From Candidatus Neomarinimicrobiota bacterium (GTDB lineage Bacteria > Fidelibacterota > Fidelibacteria > Fidelibacterales > Fidelibacteraceae): 64,000 nt of DNA. Below the pieces are notes generated by a model. It ran no database searches, was not told the DNA's origin, and saw only the letters and a program-made list of their open reading frames with translations. Below are positions 35,269 to 44,856 of the stretch, piece by piece (within the stretch, counting starts at the first letter, position 1; the number at the start of each line of letters is the position of its first letter). The stretch covers positions 124,001 through 188,000 of the forward strand of contig JAGGVO010000041.1 in assembly GCA_021157965.1 (NCBI GenBank), read 5' to 3'. A program made the translations under genes and the position numbers.

Positions 35269-37934
35269 TGTTTCCTCCCTGATTTAAGAATGAACTGTGG
35301 TTTAAATGTGTTCAAAAGAGCCGGTAGGACTGTTATTGCGCCGACAGAGGATGTTAACATCGTCAGAGCGATGAGTATTCCCAGGTTTTTCAGAGGTGTA
35401 AAGTTGGAATATATGAGGACGGCAAATCCGGCACCGACGGCAATGGCATTGAAAAGAATTGCCTTGCCGGCGGTTGTGAGGGTGTTTTTGGTCACAATTT
35501 CCAGGTTGCTCGTCTTTTCCCGTTCACGGCAATAGGCACTGAGAAAATGAATGGTGTAATCAATGCCGATGCCGATAGCTATGGATGCAACCATGGAAGA
35601 TCCCATGTCCAGCTTGATATTAAAAAAGCCCATTACACCGAAATTTATCAGGAGCGAAAGGGAGAGAGTGATGAGACCGTACAGGCCTGCCAGAAAGGAG
35701 TGATAAGAAAGGGCAAGGATAGAAAAAACAATCAGAAAAGATGTGATGATGCTACTGGCTTGGGAACGGATGACCAGATTATTGACGGAACATGTCAGTT
35801 TTCCCAGACCGGTAACCCGTACGGTATATCCTTTCGGAAATGTGTTCCTGGCGTAATCCAGGATTTTTTCTTCTACGTCCAGTACGGAGGCATTTCTTGG
35901 GGATTTAATCTGTACTATCATTCGTGTTTGGGATGGTTCCAGCGGGTCATCGGCAAATTCGCCCAGGGAACCGCTGTAAAGTAAAAGATACTGGGAAATC
36001 AGATTTTGAAGTTCTCCACGGGCTGCCGGGTATTTGGACGCATTGGTTGGAATTTCATAATATGCCGCCCCTTTATAATTGGTCCGCCGTGCCAATTCAT
36101 CGATCAGCTGGTCTGCCGTAAGTATTCCGGAGCTGTGATCCCTGCGAATGTCATGAAGAATGGTCATGAAGTTTTCTTCCGAAAGAGTTGGATAGTCAGT
36201 ATCAGAGGTAATTATCGGCATTTCTTCTTCTGAAGTTGTTTGAGGTTCCAAAGCTGACTCAATATCCTCAAAAGTAAACCCTGTATCCTCCGGGACTTTT
36301 TTGTTTGATTCTTCAAACGCCTCAAATGAAAAGCCGGTATCTTCCTGAATGTCTTGTGCTGTGGATTTCTGTGTTTCTTCCTCTTTTTCCGGAGGGATAT
36401 GCATGATCTGATTCATGCGTTTGATCAGATCGGTGAGAGTTATCACCTTTCCTACCTGGGGGACTTCCTGCTCCAGATAGTCGGCACAATTGTCTACTGC
36501 CTGGAGAATTTCCGGATTCAGGAGGGATCCCTTTTCTCCGCCGTCAATAATCACGCTCAGCAGGGTTGTACCGCCGAATGTTTCATTCTGAAAACGGTCT
36601 GCCTGAGCTATAGGTGTTTCGGGACGGAAGTTTTCAATCATGTTTGTGTCAACGAGAATCCGGGGAATTCCTGCGAAACAAAGGGCAACAATTGCAAGAG
36701 TTATCAGTAAGTTACGAACGCTGTGACGAGCAAAGGAATCGTAAAAAAAGAGAAGAAAACGATCCATTCGTGAGTGATGTTGTTTTGAAATTGATGAATT
36801 CTTTTTTTTTAATTGATGCCGTCGGAGAATGAGCAGAGACGGTATAAATAAAAGGGTAATTCCCAAAGCGGTTAAGACACCGAAAGCCAGGAAAATTCCG
36901 CTTTCCCGAAGGGGAATAATAGAGCCGCTGAACAGGGATCCGAACCCAACCATCGTGGTCAGTGCCGCAAGGGCAATGGGTTTTCCCACCTGGTGTAAGA
37001 CATTTTGGATGACCTTGCGATGCTGCTCCTGTGTATCTACCGAGTGCCCCAAATTTAGAATTTCGTCATAGTAGTGACTCAGCAAATGAATGCAGTAGGC
37101 ACTTCCCACACTGATGAGTATAACCGGAATAGCTGTTCCCACCATGGTTAGATGTACGTCAAGAAAACTCATGAACCCCAGCGTCCAGATACTGGACATG
37201 GCCACGGTGAGCAGGGGTAAAACAACACCGGCGGGGGTTCGAAAGGAGAAAAAAAGGATAACAATGATGACCAGAACGACAACAGGAATCAGTTGTTTTA
37301 TGTCGCTGTACATCTTTTCCTTGAGGAGGACAGAAATGGCAGGTGCACCGGCTATGTAGGTTTCAAGATTGCCCATATCCCTGTCGTTTAAGACAGTCAG
37401 AGTTTTTTCATAGACACTTTCGAGTTTTTCCACTTCCAGCCCGGATTCCATATAGAGGATAATCTGGGTGGATTTCATGTTTTCACTATAGAGCATCAAC
37501 CGGTACATATCCGGCCAGGAAAGAAGACGGGATTTCAGTGTATTAACCATATTACCATCTGCTTCCCCTTTGGGAAGGAGGGGCTCTACAATCAGTCCTT
37601 CCGGTGACCCGGTGATGTAATCGGCATTGGTCAGGCTTATGACGGAACGAATCAGGGGGATAGTATCCAGATGACGGGTAAGATCGTCAATCAGCGTCAG
37701 GGTTTCGGGTGTCAGGATGCTGCCATAAGGGTTGTGCAGGGCAATGACCATGGCATCGGTATTTTCATAGACATCCTGCATGGCATCATAAGCGGTTTTT
37801 GCCGGGTTGTTTTCGCCCAGAAACAAAGAAAGATCATTGTTGACACGGATATTGGGCAGTTCAAGTCCAAAAAATATTGTTATGAGAATCGTTATGATGA
37901 TAATTGTTCTGGGATATTTTAACATCTTATGCAT
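35265..37934 (-). CDS. RND superfamily exporter (MMPL/HpnN-like)
   Basis: 889 residues with two repeats of six membrane segments. Segment 1 (TIIIITILITIFFGLELPNI) is followed by a periplasmic loop of about 170 residues, then a five-segment block (about 210-370). The second half repeats this (ITSFLIVFSILALSYHSFLA onward). Family motifs are VILISVGSAYCIHLLSHYYDE and SIAIGIGIDYTIHFLSAYCRE in the fourth segments. The second periplasmic loop has an acidic, probably disordered insert near 505-575 in which EDTGF[ST]FE occurs twice. It should export a hydrophobic substrate using proton or sodium flow. It begins three bases after the TetR gene, so the regulator probably controls it. Confidence 0.92.
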   Translation of the reverse strand: MHKMLKYPRTIIIITILITIFFGLELPNIRVNNDLSLFLGENNPAKTAYDAMQDVYENTDAMVIALHNPYGSILTPETLTLIDDLTRHLDTIPLIRSVISLTNADYITGSPEGLIVEPLLPKGEADGNMVNTLKSRLLSWPDMYRLMLYSENMKSTQIILYMESGLEVEKLESVYEKTLTVLNDRDMGNLETYIAGAPAISVLLKEKMYSDIKQLIPVVVLVIIVILFFSFRTPAGVVLPLLTVAMSSIWTLGFMSFLDVHLTMVGTAIPVILISVGSAYCIHLLSHYYDEILNLGHSVDTQEQHRKVIQNVLHQVGKPIALAALTTMVGFGSLFSGSIIPLRESGIFLAFGVLTALGITLLFIPSLLILRRHQLKKKNSSISKQHHSRMDRFLLFFYDSFARHSVRNLLITLAIVALCFAGIPRILVDTNMIENFRPETPIAQADRFQNETFGGTTLLSVIIDGGEKGSLLNPEILQAVDNCADYLEQEVPQVGKVITLTDLIKRMNQIMHIPPEKEEETQKSTAQDIQEDTGFSFEAFEESNKKVPEDTGFTFEDIESALEPQTTSEEEMPIITSDTDYPTLSEENFMTILHDIRRDHSSGILTADQLIDELARRTNYKGAAYYEIPTNASKYPAARGELQNLISQYLLLYSGSLGEFADDPLEPSQTRMIVQIKSPRNASVLDVEEKILDYARNTFPKGYTVRVTGLGKLTCSVNNLVIRSQASSIITSFLIVFSILALSYHSFLAGLYGLITLSLSLLINFGVMGFFNIKLDMGSSMVASIAIGIGIDYTIHFLSAYCREREKTSNLEIVTKNTLTTAGKAILFNAIAVGAGFAVLIYSNFTPLKNLGILIALTMLTSSVGAITVLPALLNTFKPQFILKSGRKQ

Positions 37935-37937
37935 CTT

Positions 37938-38531
37938 TTATTCCTTACTGAAGAGTTGACGGGTGAATGCGGAAACCATATATGCCACTTCGCGCTTCTG
38001 GATAGGAGTGTGTATTTGCAGAACAACCCGGATCATAAAACTGTCTGCAATGCCCCACAGGCCATGGACCATGTTATCGGTTTCTTCATCGGTCAGTGTT
38101 ATTTCTCCCTTCTGTCGGGCCCATTCAAAAACCTCGCGGATGCTTTTTGAATGACGGATAAACGTGTCCCGAAGCAGAGGGTAAATTTCCGGATCATCGA
38201 TTTCACTCAGGACTTTGTGCATCACCCTGAAAAAGGGGGCATCCTGCCGGAGGGATAAAAAGAAACTGTCTACAAATCCCTCGAGATTTGTTTTTAAATC
38301 CTGGTTCGGCAACGCTTTGGAAAAGATACGGTTAGCGATGGACTGTCCATAAAAGTCCAATACTTCAAACAGGAGATGACGTTTATTTTTAAAATACCGG
38401 TAAATAGTCCCTTCGGCAACGCCTGCCAGTGCAGCTATCCGTGCTGTGGTCATATTTTGAAAATTGCCGCTTTCAAGCAACGCATAAGCGGCCTGTAAAA
38501 TTTGGAAGTATCGTTGTTGCTGTTTTGTCAT
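37938..38531 (-). CDS. TetR family transcriptional regulator
   Basis: 197 residues from the ATG at 38531. A GTG 15 codons upstream lies within a palindromic operator and is not favoured. The N-terminal helix-turn-helix is clear (ILQAAYALLESGNFQNMTTA, then RIAALAGVAEGTIYRYFKNK). The remaining 140 residues are helical and form the ligand-binding domain, with no recognisable ligand class. It is the first gene of the export operon. With the perfect palindrome 33 bases upstream it is probably an autorepressor released by the exporter's substrate. Confidence 0.92.
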   Translation of the reverse strand: MTKQQQRYFQILQAAYALLESGNFQNMTTARIAALAGVAEGTIYRYFKNKRHLLFEVLDFYGQSIANRIFSKALPNQDLKTNLEGFVDSFFLSLRQDAPFFRVMHKVLSEIDDPEIYPLLRDTFIRHSKSIREVFEWARQKGEITLTDEETDNMVHGLWGIADSFMIRVVLQIHTPIQKREVAYMVSAFTRQLFSKE

Positions 38532-38563
38532 TATGCTTTTATCCTGCCTGTTTATATTTTGCA

Positions 38564-38577
38564 AGTGAGCGCTCACT
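38564..38577. promoter_or_regulatory. Probable TetR operator (perfect 14-base palindrome)
   Basis: AGTGAGCGCTCACT is a perfect inverted repeat 33 bases before the tetR start. It matches the TGAGTGAGC..GCTCACTCA type of operator bound by many TetR/AcrR regulators. No other copy was noticed in the window. Confidence 0.7.
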
Positions 38578-38711
38578 CATTGTTAATATAATTTTTTGAA
38601 ACAAAAGAAACAAATTTTTAAACGACGAAACATTCATGAATTCATAAATCTTTTAATTTACCGCCTATGGTGGTTTTCGGGACTATCGCATTGATCCGGG
38701 ATGGATATATT

Positions 38712-38832
38712 AAACATTCCGGCACTGCTTCGCAGTGTTCAAATACCTTCGGCTTTCAAAAAAACCTTAAACACCGAAGACAATTGAATTTTGAAATGCC
38801 ATGAAATAGCGCTTGAATGCCGAAGGCGCTGG
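38712..38832 (+). repeat. Dispersed intergenic repeat, family 1, copy A
   Basis: The main feature of the roughly 350-base gap between tetR and the DUF2238 gene. The segment contains CGGCTTTCAAAAAAA, TTAAACACCGAAGACAA and GAATTTTGAAATG. The reverse complement of 48805-48951 has the same blocks in the same order with small changes. The two copies are about 10 kb apart in opposite orientation. There is no ORF, transposase or target-site duplication. Confidence 0.75.
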
Positions 38833-38924
38833 ACTTCTCCCCCTCGCCCCCTTCCTACTCTTTCCTTTGAAATGAAAGTTTAATTACAGAAATTAAAACA
38901 GCGTATCCTTTATGGTGTAAATAT

Positions 38925-39668
38925 ATGCAGACACGACGGAAAAAGAATAAAAAGAAGATTATCACCCCGGGCGCCATAATCTGGCTGATTCGGATTATGC
39001 TGATCAGTTCCATTCTCCTGAACGGTCTTGTAGTGGTTCTGGATATCTATAAGGATGCCGAGGTCAATGAAGGAGAGGTTCTTGAAGCAACCGCCAATCA
39101 GTCCGAACTGGTTTTTCTGGCTATCCTGGCTTTGATCCTGTCCTTTTTGCCAGATTATATTGAGAAGTGGCGACATATTCATTTTCCCCAACAGCTCGAG
39201 CTTCTATTGATTCTGTTTATGTATGCCGGCGTGTATCTCAGCGCCCGTTTCGATATGTATTACCGGTTTTTCTGGTGGGACGATCTTCTGCATACCCTTT
39301 CCGGTGCCATGATCGGTTTTATTGGTTTTTTAATTGTCTATAAAATAAATCATAAATACAGCATGGATTTTAACCCACTTCTGATTGCTGTTTTTGCATT
39401 CACTTTTTCCGTGACGATTGCTGTAATATGGGAAATATTTGAATTTCTAATGGATGTCTATTTTGGAACGGCCATGCAGAAGTGGGATTTACCGGAAGGG
39501 ACCAGCCTGATCGGTCGTTCTTATCAGGGGAGTGGACTCAGGGACACGATGTCCGACCTGATTCTGGGAAGTGCCGGCGCCCTGGTGACCTCCGTCATCT
39601 CTTATTTTCTGTATAAAAATGAGAAACGGAAAACGCTCAAATTAATGAGAGAAGTTTTTCCCGAATAA
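38925..39668 (+). CDS. DUF2238 (YjdF-like) integral membrane protein
   Basis: 247 residues with about six membrane segments after a basic N-terminus (TRRKKNKKK). Family motifs are FFWWDDLLHTLSGAMIGFIG, VIWEIFEFLMDVYFG and the late DTMSDLILGSAGALV. The conserved Asp/His/Glu residues inside the membrane segments (WDDLLH, EIFEF, DTMSDL) suggest a membrane-embedded metal or proton site. The function of this family is not established. It stands alone on the plus strand between minus-strand operons, with a repeat-containing leader upstream. Confidence 0.82.
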   Translation: MQTRRKKNKKKIITPGAIIWLIRIMLISSILLNGLVVVLDIYKDAEVNEGEVLEATANQSELVFLAILALILSFLPDYIEKWRHIHFPQQLELLLILFMYAGVYLSARFDMYYRFFWWDDLLHTLSGAMIGFIGFLIVYKINHKYSMDFNPLLIAVFAFTFSVTIAVIWEIFEFLMDVYFGTAMQKWDLPEGTSLIGRSYQGSGLRDTMSDLILGSAGALVTSVISYFLYKNEKRKTLKLMREVFPE

Positions 39669-39710
39669 ACGGGGTGGGGAAAACTACATTTATATATAAT
39701 AATTTAATTT

Positions 39711-41390
39711 TTATGTGTTTTTTGGGATTTCAATTTTAAATTCCGTTCCTTCTTTACGGTCGATATCCAGCGTTCCTTTCAACTGGCGGACCAGGAGGGA
39801 TATCAGTTTTAACCCGAGTCCGGGTATTGTTTTTTCCATGGCTTCTTCAGGAAGGACATTTCCGTTATCCCTGTAGATGAGTGTAAGAGACTCATTTGCA
39901 ACCCTGAAGATGATATCAATCTGGCCGCTTGTTCTGTCGGAAAAGGCATACTTGTAGGAGTTCGTTAACAGTTCATTCAGAATAATGCCAAGCTGAAACA
40001 TGATTTTTGAATCCAGGATTTCATCATCAAGCTGTCTGATAATTTGTATTTTCGATTCATTATCATAGGATGAGATAATATAGTCAATCAGTTGGTTCAG
40101 ATAATCAGCCGAAGAAATATTGGTAAAATCGTTGGTATGCATGAGTTTGTCGTAGATCATCATCATACCTGAAACTTTATTTTTAGCTTCCTGCAGAACC
40201 GCAACCGCTCCTTTGTCTGCCATGCTCCGGGCCTGGAGGGTTAAAAAGCCTGCGATGGTATTCATGTTGTTTTTAATGCGGTGATGGACTTCCCGGAGGA
40301 GAATTTCTTTTTCAGCCAGCAGATTGCGGATTTCCTCTTCATCGGCCATTTGGGTCGTAATATCCCTGAGGATCAGAAGTGTCCCGTTATTTTCCCCCAT
40401 ATAATCCAGTATTTTAGAGGCGCGAATTTCCAAAATGATTTCTTTCCCGTTTTGTTTGTAAGGAATTATAATCTTTTCATCATTATGATGAAAATTAAGG
40501 ATTTTTTGAAACATTTCCTGGTTAAAGAGAGATGCTGCATCAGACCCCTTCTGTGTGTGCGCCTTTCCCAAAAGGCGAACAGCCGCCTGATTACAGTCTG
40601 TGATAAGATTTTCCCGGTTTAGGATCACAACCCCGTCCTGCATGGATTCAAAAACAGTTTTTGTAGCCGCCGGAAGGAGCTCGAAAAGTTTATAAGCATA
40701 GACGTTATAGATAAATATCAGCGCGGCTGCCAGGATTCCGAATGGACCAAAATCAATTTTCAGATTATTATGGGATGTCAGATTAATGATGAGAGCTATC
40801 CACGGAAACAATGAACCAATAAAAAGAAGGGAAAACCGTTTCCGGACTTTCTCATTGCATGAATACCAGGCATAGAAAAGGAGTATGGTGCCGATGAGAA
40901 AGCAAATATTTGTATAAGATAAGAAAATCCAATACCAGGGCCCTCTGCCAAAGGTCAAAAGGGACAGATGTTCCAGTTTAATGAGCCCCAGATTTTTGTA
41001 ATAAAGCTCATGGGCCGGGTTGGAATTGACAACGAAGAGAGTTATTAGCGAGAACAATATCATGAATGTTGCAATATACCGGCGGTGTTTCATAAAACGT
41101 CCCGTGTATTCCATGATAAAAAGCACCCACAAGGTCCCCAGAAAGGCTAAGCCGATATACTCAATGGACACGAACATAAAAGCTGTATCTACATCGGAGC
41201 TGTGTACTTCAAAATAGTAACCGAATGTATAAACAGCCGATGCAATCATGAGTAATGAAAAGAAAAACCCGCCCCGAACATCCCTGTTCCGGTCACTGAT
41301 AAGCCCAAATAACAGATACCCGGCACCAAAGATAGGCAGGAAATTGATGATGATTTGAAATGAATCTGCACTGAAGTCCGGATTGTACAT
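39711..41390 (-). CDS. Sensor histidine kinase (7TM, PAS, HisKA_2, HATPase)
   Basis: 559 residues. The N-terminal 225 residues contain seven membrane segments of the histidine-kinase 7TM type, with SIEYIGLAFLGTLWVLFIMEYTG as the signature region (about 75-97). A PAS domain follows (about 235-345, VFESMQDGVVILNRENLITD). The dimerisation domain is HisKA_2, with phosphoacceptor His in LLREVHHRIKNNMNT. The ATPase domain has ILNELLTNSYKYAFSD (N box), YRDNG and GLGLKLISLLV. Its C-terminal half closely resembles the next gene, so they are paralogues. No response-regulator gene is adjacent except the receiver domain fused to that next kinase. Confidence 0.9.
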   Translation of the reverse strand: MYNPDFSADSFQIIINFLPIFGAGYLLFGLISDRNRDVRGGFFFSLLMIASAVYTFGYYFEVHSSDVDTAFMFVSIEYIGLAFLGTLWVLFIMEYTGRFMKHRRYIATFMILFSLITLFVVNSNPAHELYYKNLGLIKLEHLSLLTFGRGPWYWIFLSYTNICFLIGTILLFYAWYSCNEKVRKRFSLLFIGSLFPWIALIINLTSHNNLKIDFGPFGILAAALIFIYNVYAYKLFELLPAATKTVFESMQDGVVILNRENLITDCNQAAVRLLGKAHTQKGSDAASLFNQEMFQKILNFHHNDEKIIIPYKQNGKEIILEIRASKILDYMGENNGTLLILRDITTQMADEEEIRNLLAEKEILLREVHHRIKNNMNTIAGFLTLQARSMADKGAVAVLQEAKNKVSGMMMIYDKLMHTNDFTNISSADYLNQLIDYIISSYDNESKIQIIRQLDDEILDSKIMFQLGIILNELLTNSYKYAFSDRTSGQIDIIFRVANESLTLIYRDNGNVLPEEAMEKTIPGLGLKLISLLVRQLKGTLDIDRKEGTEFKIEIPKNT

Positions 41391-41412
41391 GGTTGTCCTT
41401 CTCTTTATGATT

Positions 41413-44400
41413 TTATTTCATTGGAAAAGTAATGATACACTGCGTACCTCCCTGCCCGTGCAGTGTGATTGAACCTTTTAACTGGTCTGTGAGCAAATAA
41501 ATCAATTTTAAACCAAAGCCACCAGTTTGATCCTGAAGGGGTTTTTGGGTAAAACCAACGCCATTGTCGGAATAATGCAGGGCCAGGGTGTTGGAATCCT
41601 TTTGTAAGAACTCAAGGGTTATTTGGCCCTGACGGCCTTCGGGGAATGCGTATTTATAAGAATTGGTCAGGAGTTCATTGATGATCAGCCCGATAGTAAA
41701 CAGCGTATTGGGATCTAATGTCAGGTCCTGAATGTGTTTTTGTATTTTAACTTTCCCGGGTTCGTTGAATGAAACACTTACTTTTTGAATTAAATCATCC
41801 AGGTAAAAGCGCGTGGAAATTTCCCGGAAGTTGTCAGATTTAAAGAGTTTGTCGTAAATAGAAACCATGGTTTTAATCCGGTTTTGGGCATTCCTGAGGG
41901 CGGAAGCGGCTATTTCGTCATCCAGTTGTTTTTCCTGCAGGGATAAGAGGTTTGCCAGGGTGTTCATGTTGTTCTTTGTTCTGTGATGGATTTCCCGAAG
42001 AAGGATTTCCTTCTCCTTCAAAAGGTTTTCTATTTCTATGTACGCTTTTTTTCTCGATGTGATATCGCGGATAAATCCTTCCAGAGCAATAATTTCCCCA
42101 TTTTCTGAAAAAACACCCTGCCCCTGTTCATGAACCCATTTTTCCTTCTGATTTATATCATGAATCCGATATTGGATGCTGAAGTGTTTCTTCTCACGGA
42201 CACATTTTTGAATATCATCCCATACCATTTGTCGGTCATCGGGATGGATGATTTCGTTATACAGTGTTGACCTTACATAAAAATCTTCAGGGGGGTAACC
42301 GGTGAGTTTGATGGAACCGGGACTGACAAATTCCATCGGCCAGCCCGGTTTGTTTTTACACCGGTAAACCATACCGGGCAGATTGCCGATAAGTGTGTTG
42401 AGCATTCGCTCGCTTTCCCGGATTTTTTCCCGGATCTTATATTTTTCCGTCACATTGGAGAAGACGAGAATCACACCGCGGATTTGACCGTTTTTATCCA
42501 CGATGGGGGCCGCACTGTCCGATATGTGATATTCTTTTCCGTCTTTGGCAATCAGCACGGTATGATTCGCCAGTCCGGCAAGTTTGCCTGTTTTCAGGAC
42601 GATGGCAACAGGATCCATAACCTTCTGGCGTGTATGCACATTGATGATGTGAAAAACCGTGTGCAACGGGTGTCCTTTTGCTTCATCAAAGCGCCAGCCC
42701 GTCAGATTTTCCGCCACGGGGTTCATCTGTGTGATGTTGCCTTCAATATCTGTAGCAATCACGGCATCTCCGATGGAGTGAAGGGTGATGGACAGATATT
42801 CTTCTCTTTCGCGAAGGGCTTCTTGGGCTTTTTTCCGCGCGGTGATATCATGGACAATGGAATAGAGAAGATGTTTTCCGCCGATGTCGATGGGACCGCT
42901 GTATACCTCCACATCCCGGATTTTTCCGTTGGCAAGCCGGTGTTTAAAAACGAATTGCTTTTTCCCTCCAGTCTGTGCTTCTGTCATTGCTGCTTTGATT
43001 TTTTCAAATGGGAGGGTGTTGATTTCAGATATATTCATTCCACGAAGTTTTTCAATTGGCCAGCCATAATAAGCAACTGCCGCCCGGTTCGCGTTTGTGA
43101 TGTTGCCTGTTTCAGGGTCTAAAAGGATCATGACAGAATTATTATCGTTGAAAAGGGCTTTATATCTGGATTTGCTTTCTTTCAGGATGGTTTCCTGTTT
43201 CAAGCGTTCAGTAATATCCCAGGCCACTGCAATCACAACTTTTTTACCAAAATAGGTGCCCGGTGAAAGACTGATTTCTTTGGGAAAAATCGTGCCGTCC
43301 TTTTTACGGGCCCGGAATATCAGCCGTTCCCGATTTCCGTTGTATGCATTTTTAATCTGTTGATCAATAGTCTTTAAATCATTTTTGCCTGGAGCTGCCA
43401 GAAAATGGTGGGTTTTACCAAGGATTTCTTTCTTGCTGTACCCGTACATTTCTTCGACCGTGTCATTCATAAACAGAATGATTCCCTCCGGATCTTGTAT
43501 AAAAACAGCTTCAGAAATGCTGTTGATTATATCTTTGTACGTTTTTTCCGAAAGTTTCAGTTTTTCTTCGGCAGTTTTACGGTCTGTGATGTCTGCAATG
43601 GATATCAGCCCCGCCGGTTTTCCCTGATAAGTTATTGACCGTCCGTTCAGATACACCCAGCAATCTGATCCGTTTTTTTTCTTAATGATGAGTTCATAGG
43701 AATTCGTGGTTTCCTGGCCGGATTGCCTTTTCAATCCCCGATCTTTTACCAAAGACTTATAATCAGGATGAACAATCTCCCAGAATTTTTGCCGATAGAG
43801 TTCTTCTGCACTGAATCCGGAGATTTGTTCGCCGGCAGGGTTGGTATAAACCCAATAGTTATCCTGGTAGATCATGATGGCAAAAGGTGAGGCTTCAGCG
43901 AGTGAACGAAATTTTTCTTCGCTTTCCTTTAATTGGTTTTCAATACGAGTCTGCTCTGTAATATCCCGTATATAAGCGCCAACCCCCATTTTATTCCGGG
44001 CAAGAGGAACCGGGAAATTTCGGGTTTCATAGATTTTCCCGTCAATCTCCTCCTTTGAGATGATGATTTTATTTTCCCGGATGGCCAATTCGTCTGACCT
44101 GCGGTACTTTTCGGCATGTTGGCGGGGTAACAGATCAAAATCGGTTTTACCCAGAATCTCCCGCTTTCTTCTGTTAAAAAATCGGGCATTGGCATCATTG
44201 ATCAGTATGTAACGGAATGATTCATCTTTCAGATATGCAAAATCATCAATAGAATTGATAAAGATTTCGTGTTTGCGTTCACTCTCTTCCAGGGCACAGA
44301 GCTGTTTTTGGAGTTTTATATGGGCATCATGAAGCTCAAACGCCATCTCAATGGATGAGAGAAGGACAAAATCACCGGAGTTTTTTATTACATAACCATA

Positions 44401-44703
44401 CCGGGTGATAGTGCGGACCTTTTCAACCATTTCTTCTTCAGAATGTGATGTCAGAAACACAATGGGTATGCTGTGCTTTTTAAGAATGATTTTTGCGGTT
44501 TCCGGTCCGTCCATGCCCGGTCCCAGGTCAATATCCATTAAAATCAGATCAATATCCGCATGATTGTTCACGATTTCCAGGGCTGATTCGCCACAATCAG
44601 CGATCCGTGTTTTATACCCGTGATCTTCAAGGAGCATGGCTGTATCCAAAGCAATCAGATGTTCGTCTTCGACAATGAGGATTGTCAGATTTTTTTTAAT
44701 CAT
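41413..44703 (-). CDS. Hybrid sensor: receiver domain, six PAS domains, HisKA_2 histidine kinase
   Basis: 1096 residues. An N-terminal receiver domain (about 7-125: ILIVEDEH, phospho-acceptor in LILMDIDLGPG, FLTSHS, switch Lys in YVIKNSG) is followed by six PAS domains at roughly 140-255, 262-380, 385-505, 510-635, 640-765 and 770-890. Several of these end in the PAC motif DITxRKxAEE. The transmitter has His in LLREIHHRTKNNMNT, the N box LIINELLTNSYKYAFPE, DNGVGF and GGFGLKLIYLL. No membrane segment is visible, so it should sense cytosolic signals, probably redox or small ligands. A receiver in front of the kinase is the reverse of most hybrids; it may take phosphate from the 7TM kinase encoded 22 bases downstream. 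Confidence 0.9.
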   Translation of the reverse strand: MIKKNLTILIVEDEHLIALDTAMLLEDHGYKTRIADCGESALEIVNNHADIDLILMDIDLGPGMDGPETAKIILKKHSIPIVFLTSHSEEEMVEKVRTITRYGYVIKNSGDFVLLSSIEMAFELHDAHIKLQKQLCALEESERKHEIFINSIDDFAYLKDESFRYILINDANARFFNRRKREILGKTDFDLLPRQHAEKYRRSDELAIRENKIIISKEEIDGKIYETRNFPVPLARNKMGVGAYIRDITEQTRIENQLKESEEKFRSLAEASPFAIMIYQDNYWVYTNPAGEQISGFSAEELYRQKFWEIVHPDYKSLVKDRGLKRQSGQETTNSYELIIKKKNGSDCWVYLNGRSITYQGKPAGLISIADITDRKTAEEKLKLSEKTYKDIINSISEAVFIQDPEGIILFMNDTVEEMYGYSKKEILGKTHHFLAAPGKNDLKTIDQQIKNAYNGNRERLIFRARKKDGTIFPKEISLSPGTYFGKKVVIAVAWDITERLKQETILKESKSRYKALFNDNNSVMILLDPETGNITNANRAAVAYYGWPIEKLRGMNISEINTLPFEKIKAAMTEAQTGGKKQFVFKHRLANGKIRDVEVYSGPIDIGGKHLLYSIVHDITARKKAQEALREREEYLSITLHSIGDAVIATDIEGNITQMNPVAENLTGWRFDEAKGHPLHTVFHIINVHTRQKVMDPVAIVLKTGKLAGLANHTVLIAKDGKEYHISDSAAPIVDKNGQIRGVILVFSNVTEKYKIREKIRESERMLNTLIGNLPGMVYRCKNKPGWPMEFVSPGSIKLTGYPPEDFYVRSTLYNEIIHPDDRQMVWDDIQKCVREKKHFSIQYRIHDINQKEKWVHEQGQGVFSENGEIIALEGFIRDITSRKKAYIEIENLLKEKEILLREIHHRTKNNMNTLANLLSLQEKQLDDEIAASALRNAQNRIKTMVSIYDKLFKSDNFREISTRFYLDDLIQKVSVSFNEPGKVKIQKHIQDLTLDPNTLFTIGLIINELLTNSYKYAFPEGRQGQITLEFLQKDSNTLALHYSDNGVGFTQKPLQDQTGGFGLKLIYLLTDQLKGSITLHGQGGTQCIITFPMK

Positions 44704-44740
44704 GAAATCTCCGAAAAAGTTAATGTGTCACTTGCCTGGA

Positions 44741-44776
44741 TTTCAATCCCCGGGGATTAAGCGGGGGAATGGAAAT
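44741..44776. repeat. Short GC-rich palindromic intergenic repeat
   Basis: TTTCAATCCCCGGGGATTAA followed by GCGGGGGAATGG lies in the 153-base leader before the hybrid sensor gene. Related segments recur at about 60005-60044 (AATTCCCCCGAACTAAAATC, CGGGGCTTTCAATCCCCC) and 60251-60278 (TTTCCCGGACTGAAGTCCG), and in degraded form near 46970. They can form hairpins and may be a mobile REP-like family. Confidence 0.5.
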
Positions 44777-44856
44777 TTAGATACCGCCAAATATAACTAT
44801 AGAGAGAATTTAAATCGATTGATAAAATGGAAAAAGGAAACGCTTCAGTATGCAGA

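Noticed and set aside
41413-44703. Plus-strand open frames of 60-210 codons opposite the hybrid sensor gene
   Set aside because: They lack ribosome-binding sites and domain likeness, and are explained as shadows of the real minus-strand gene.
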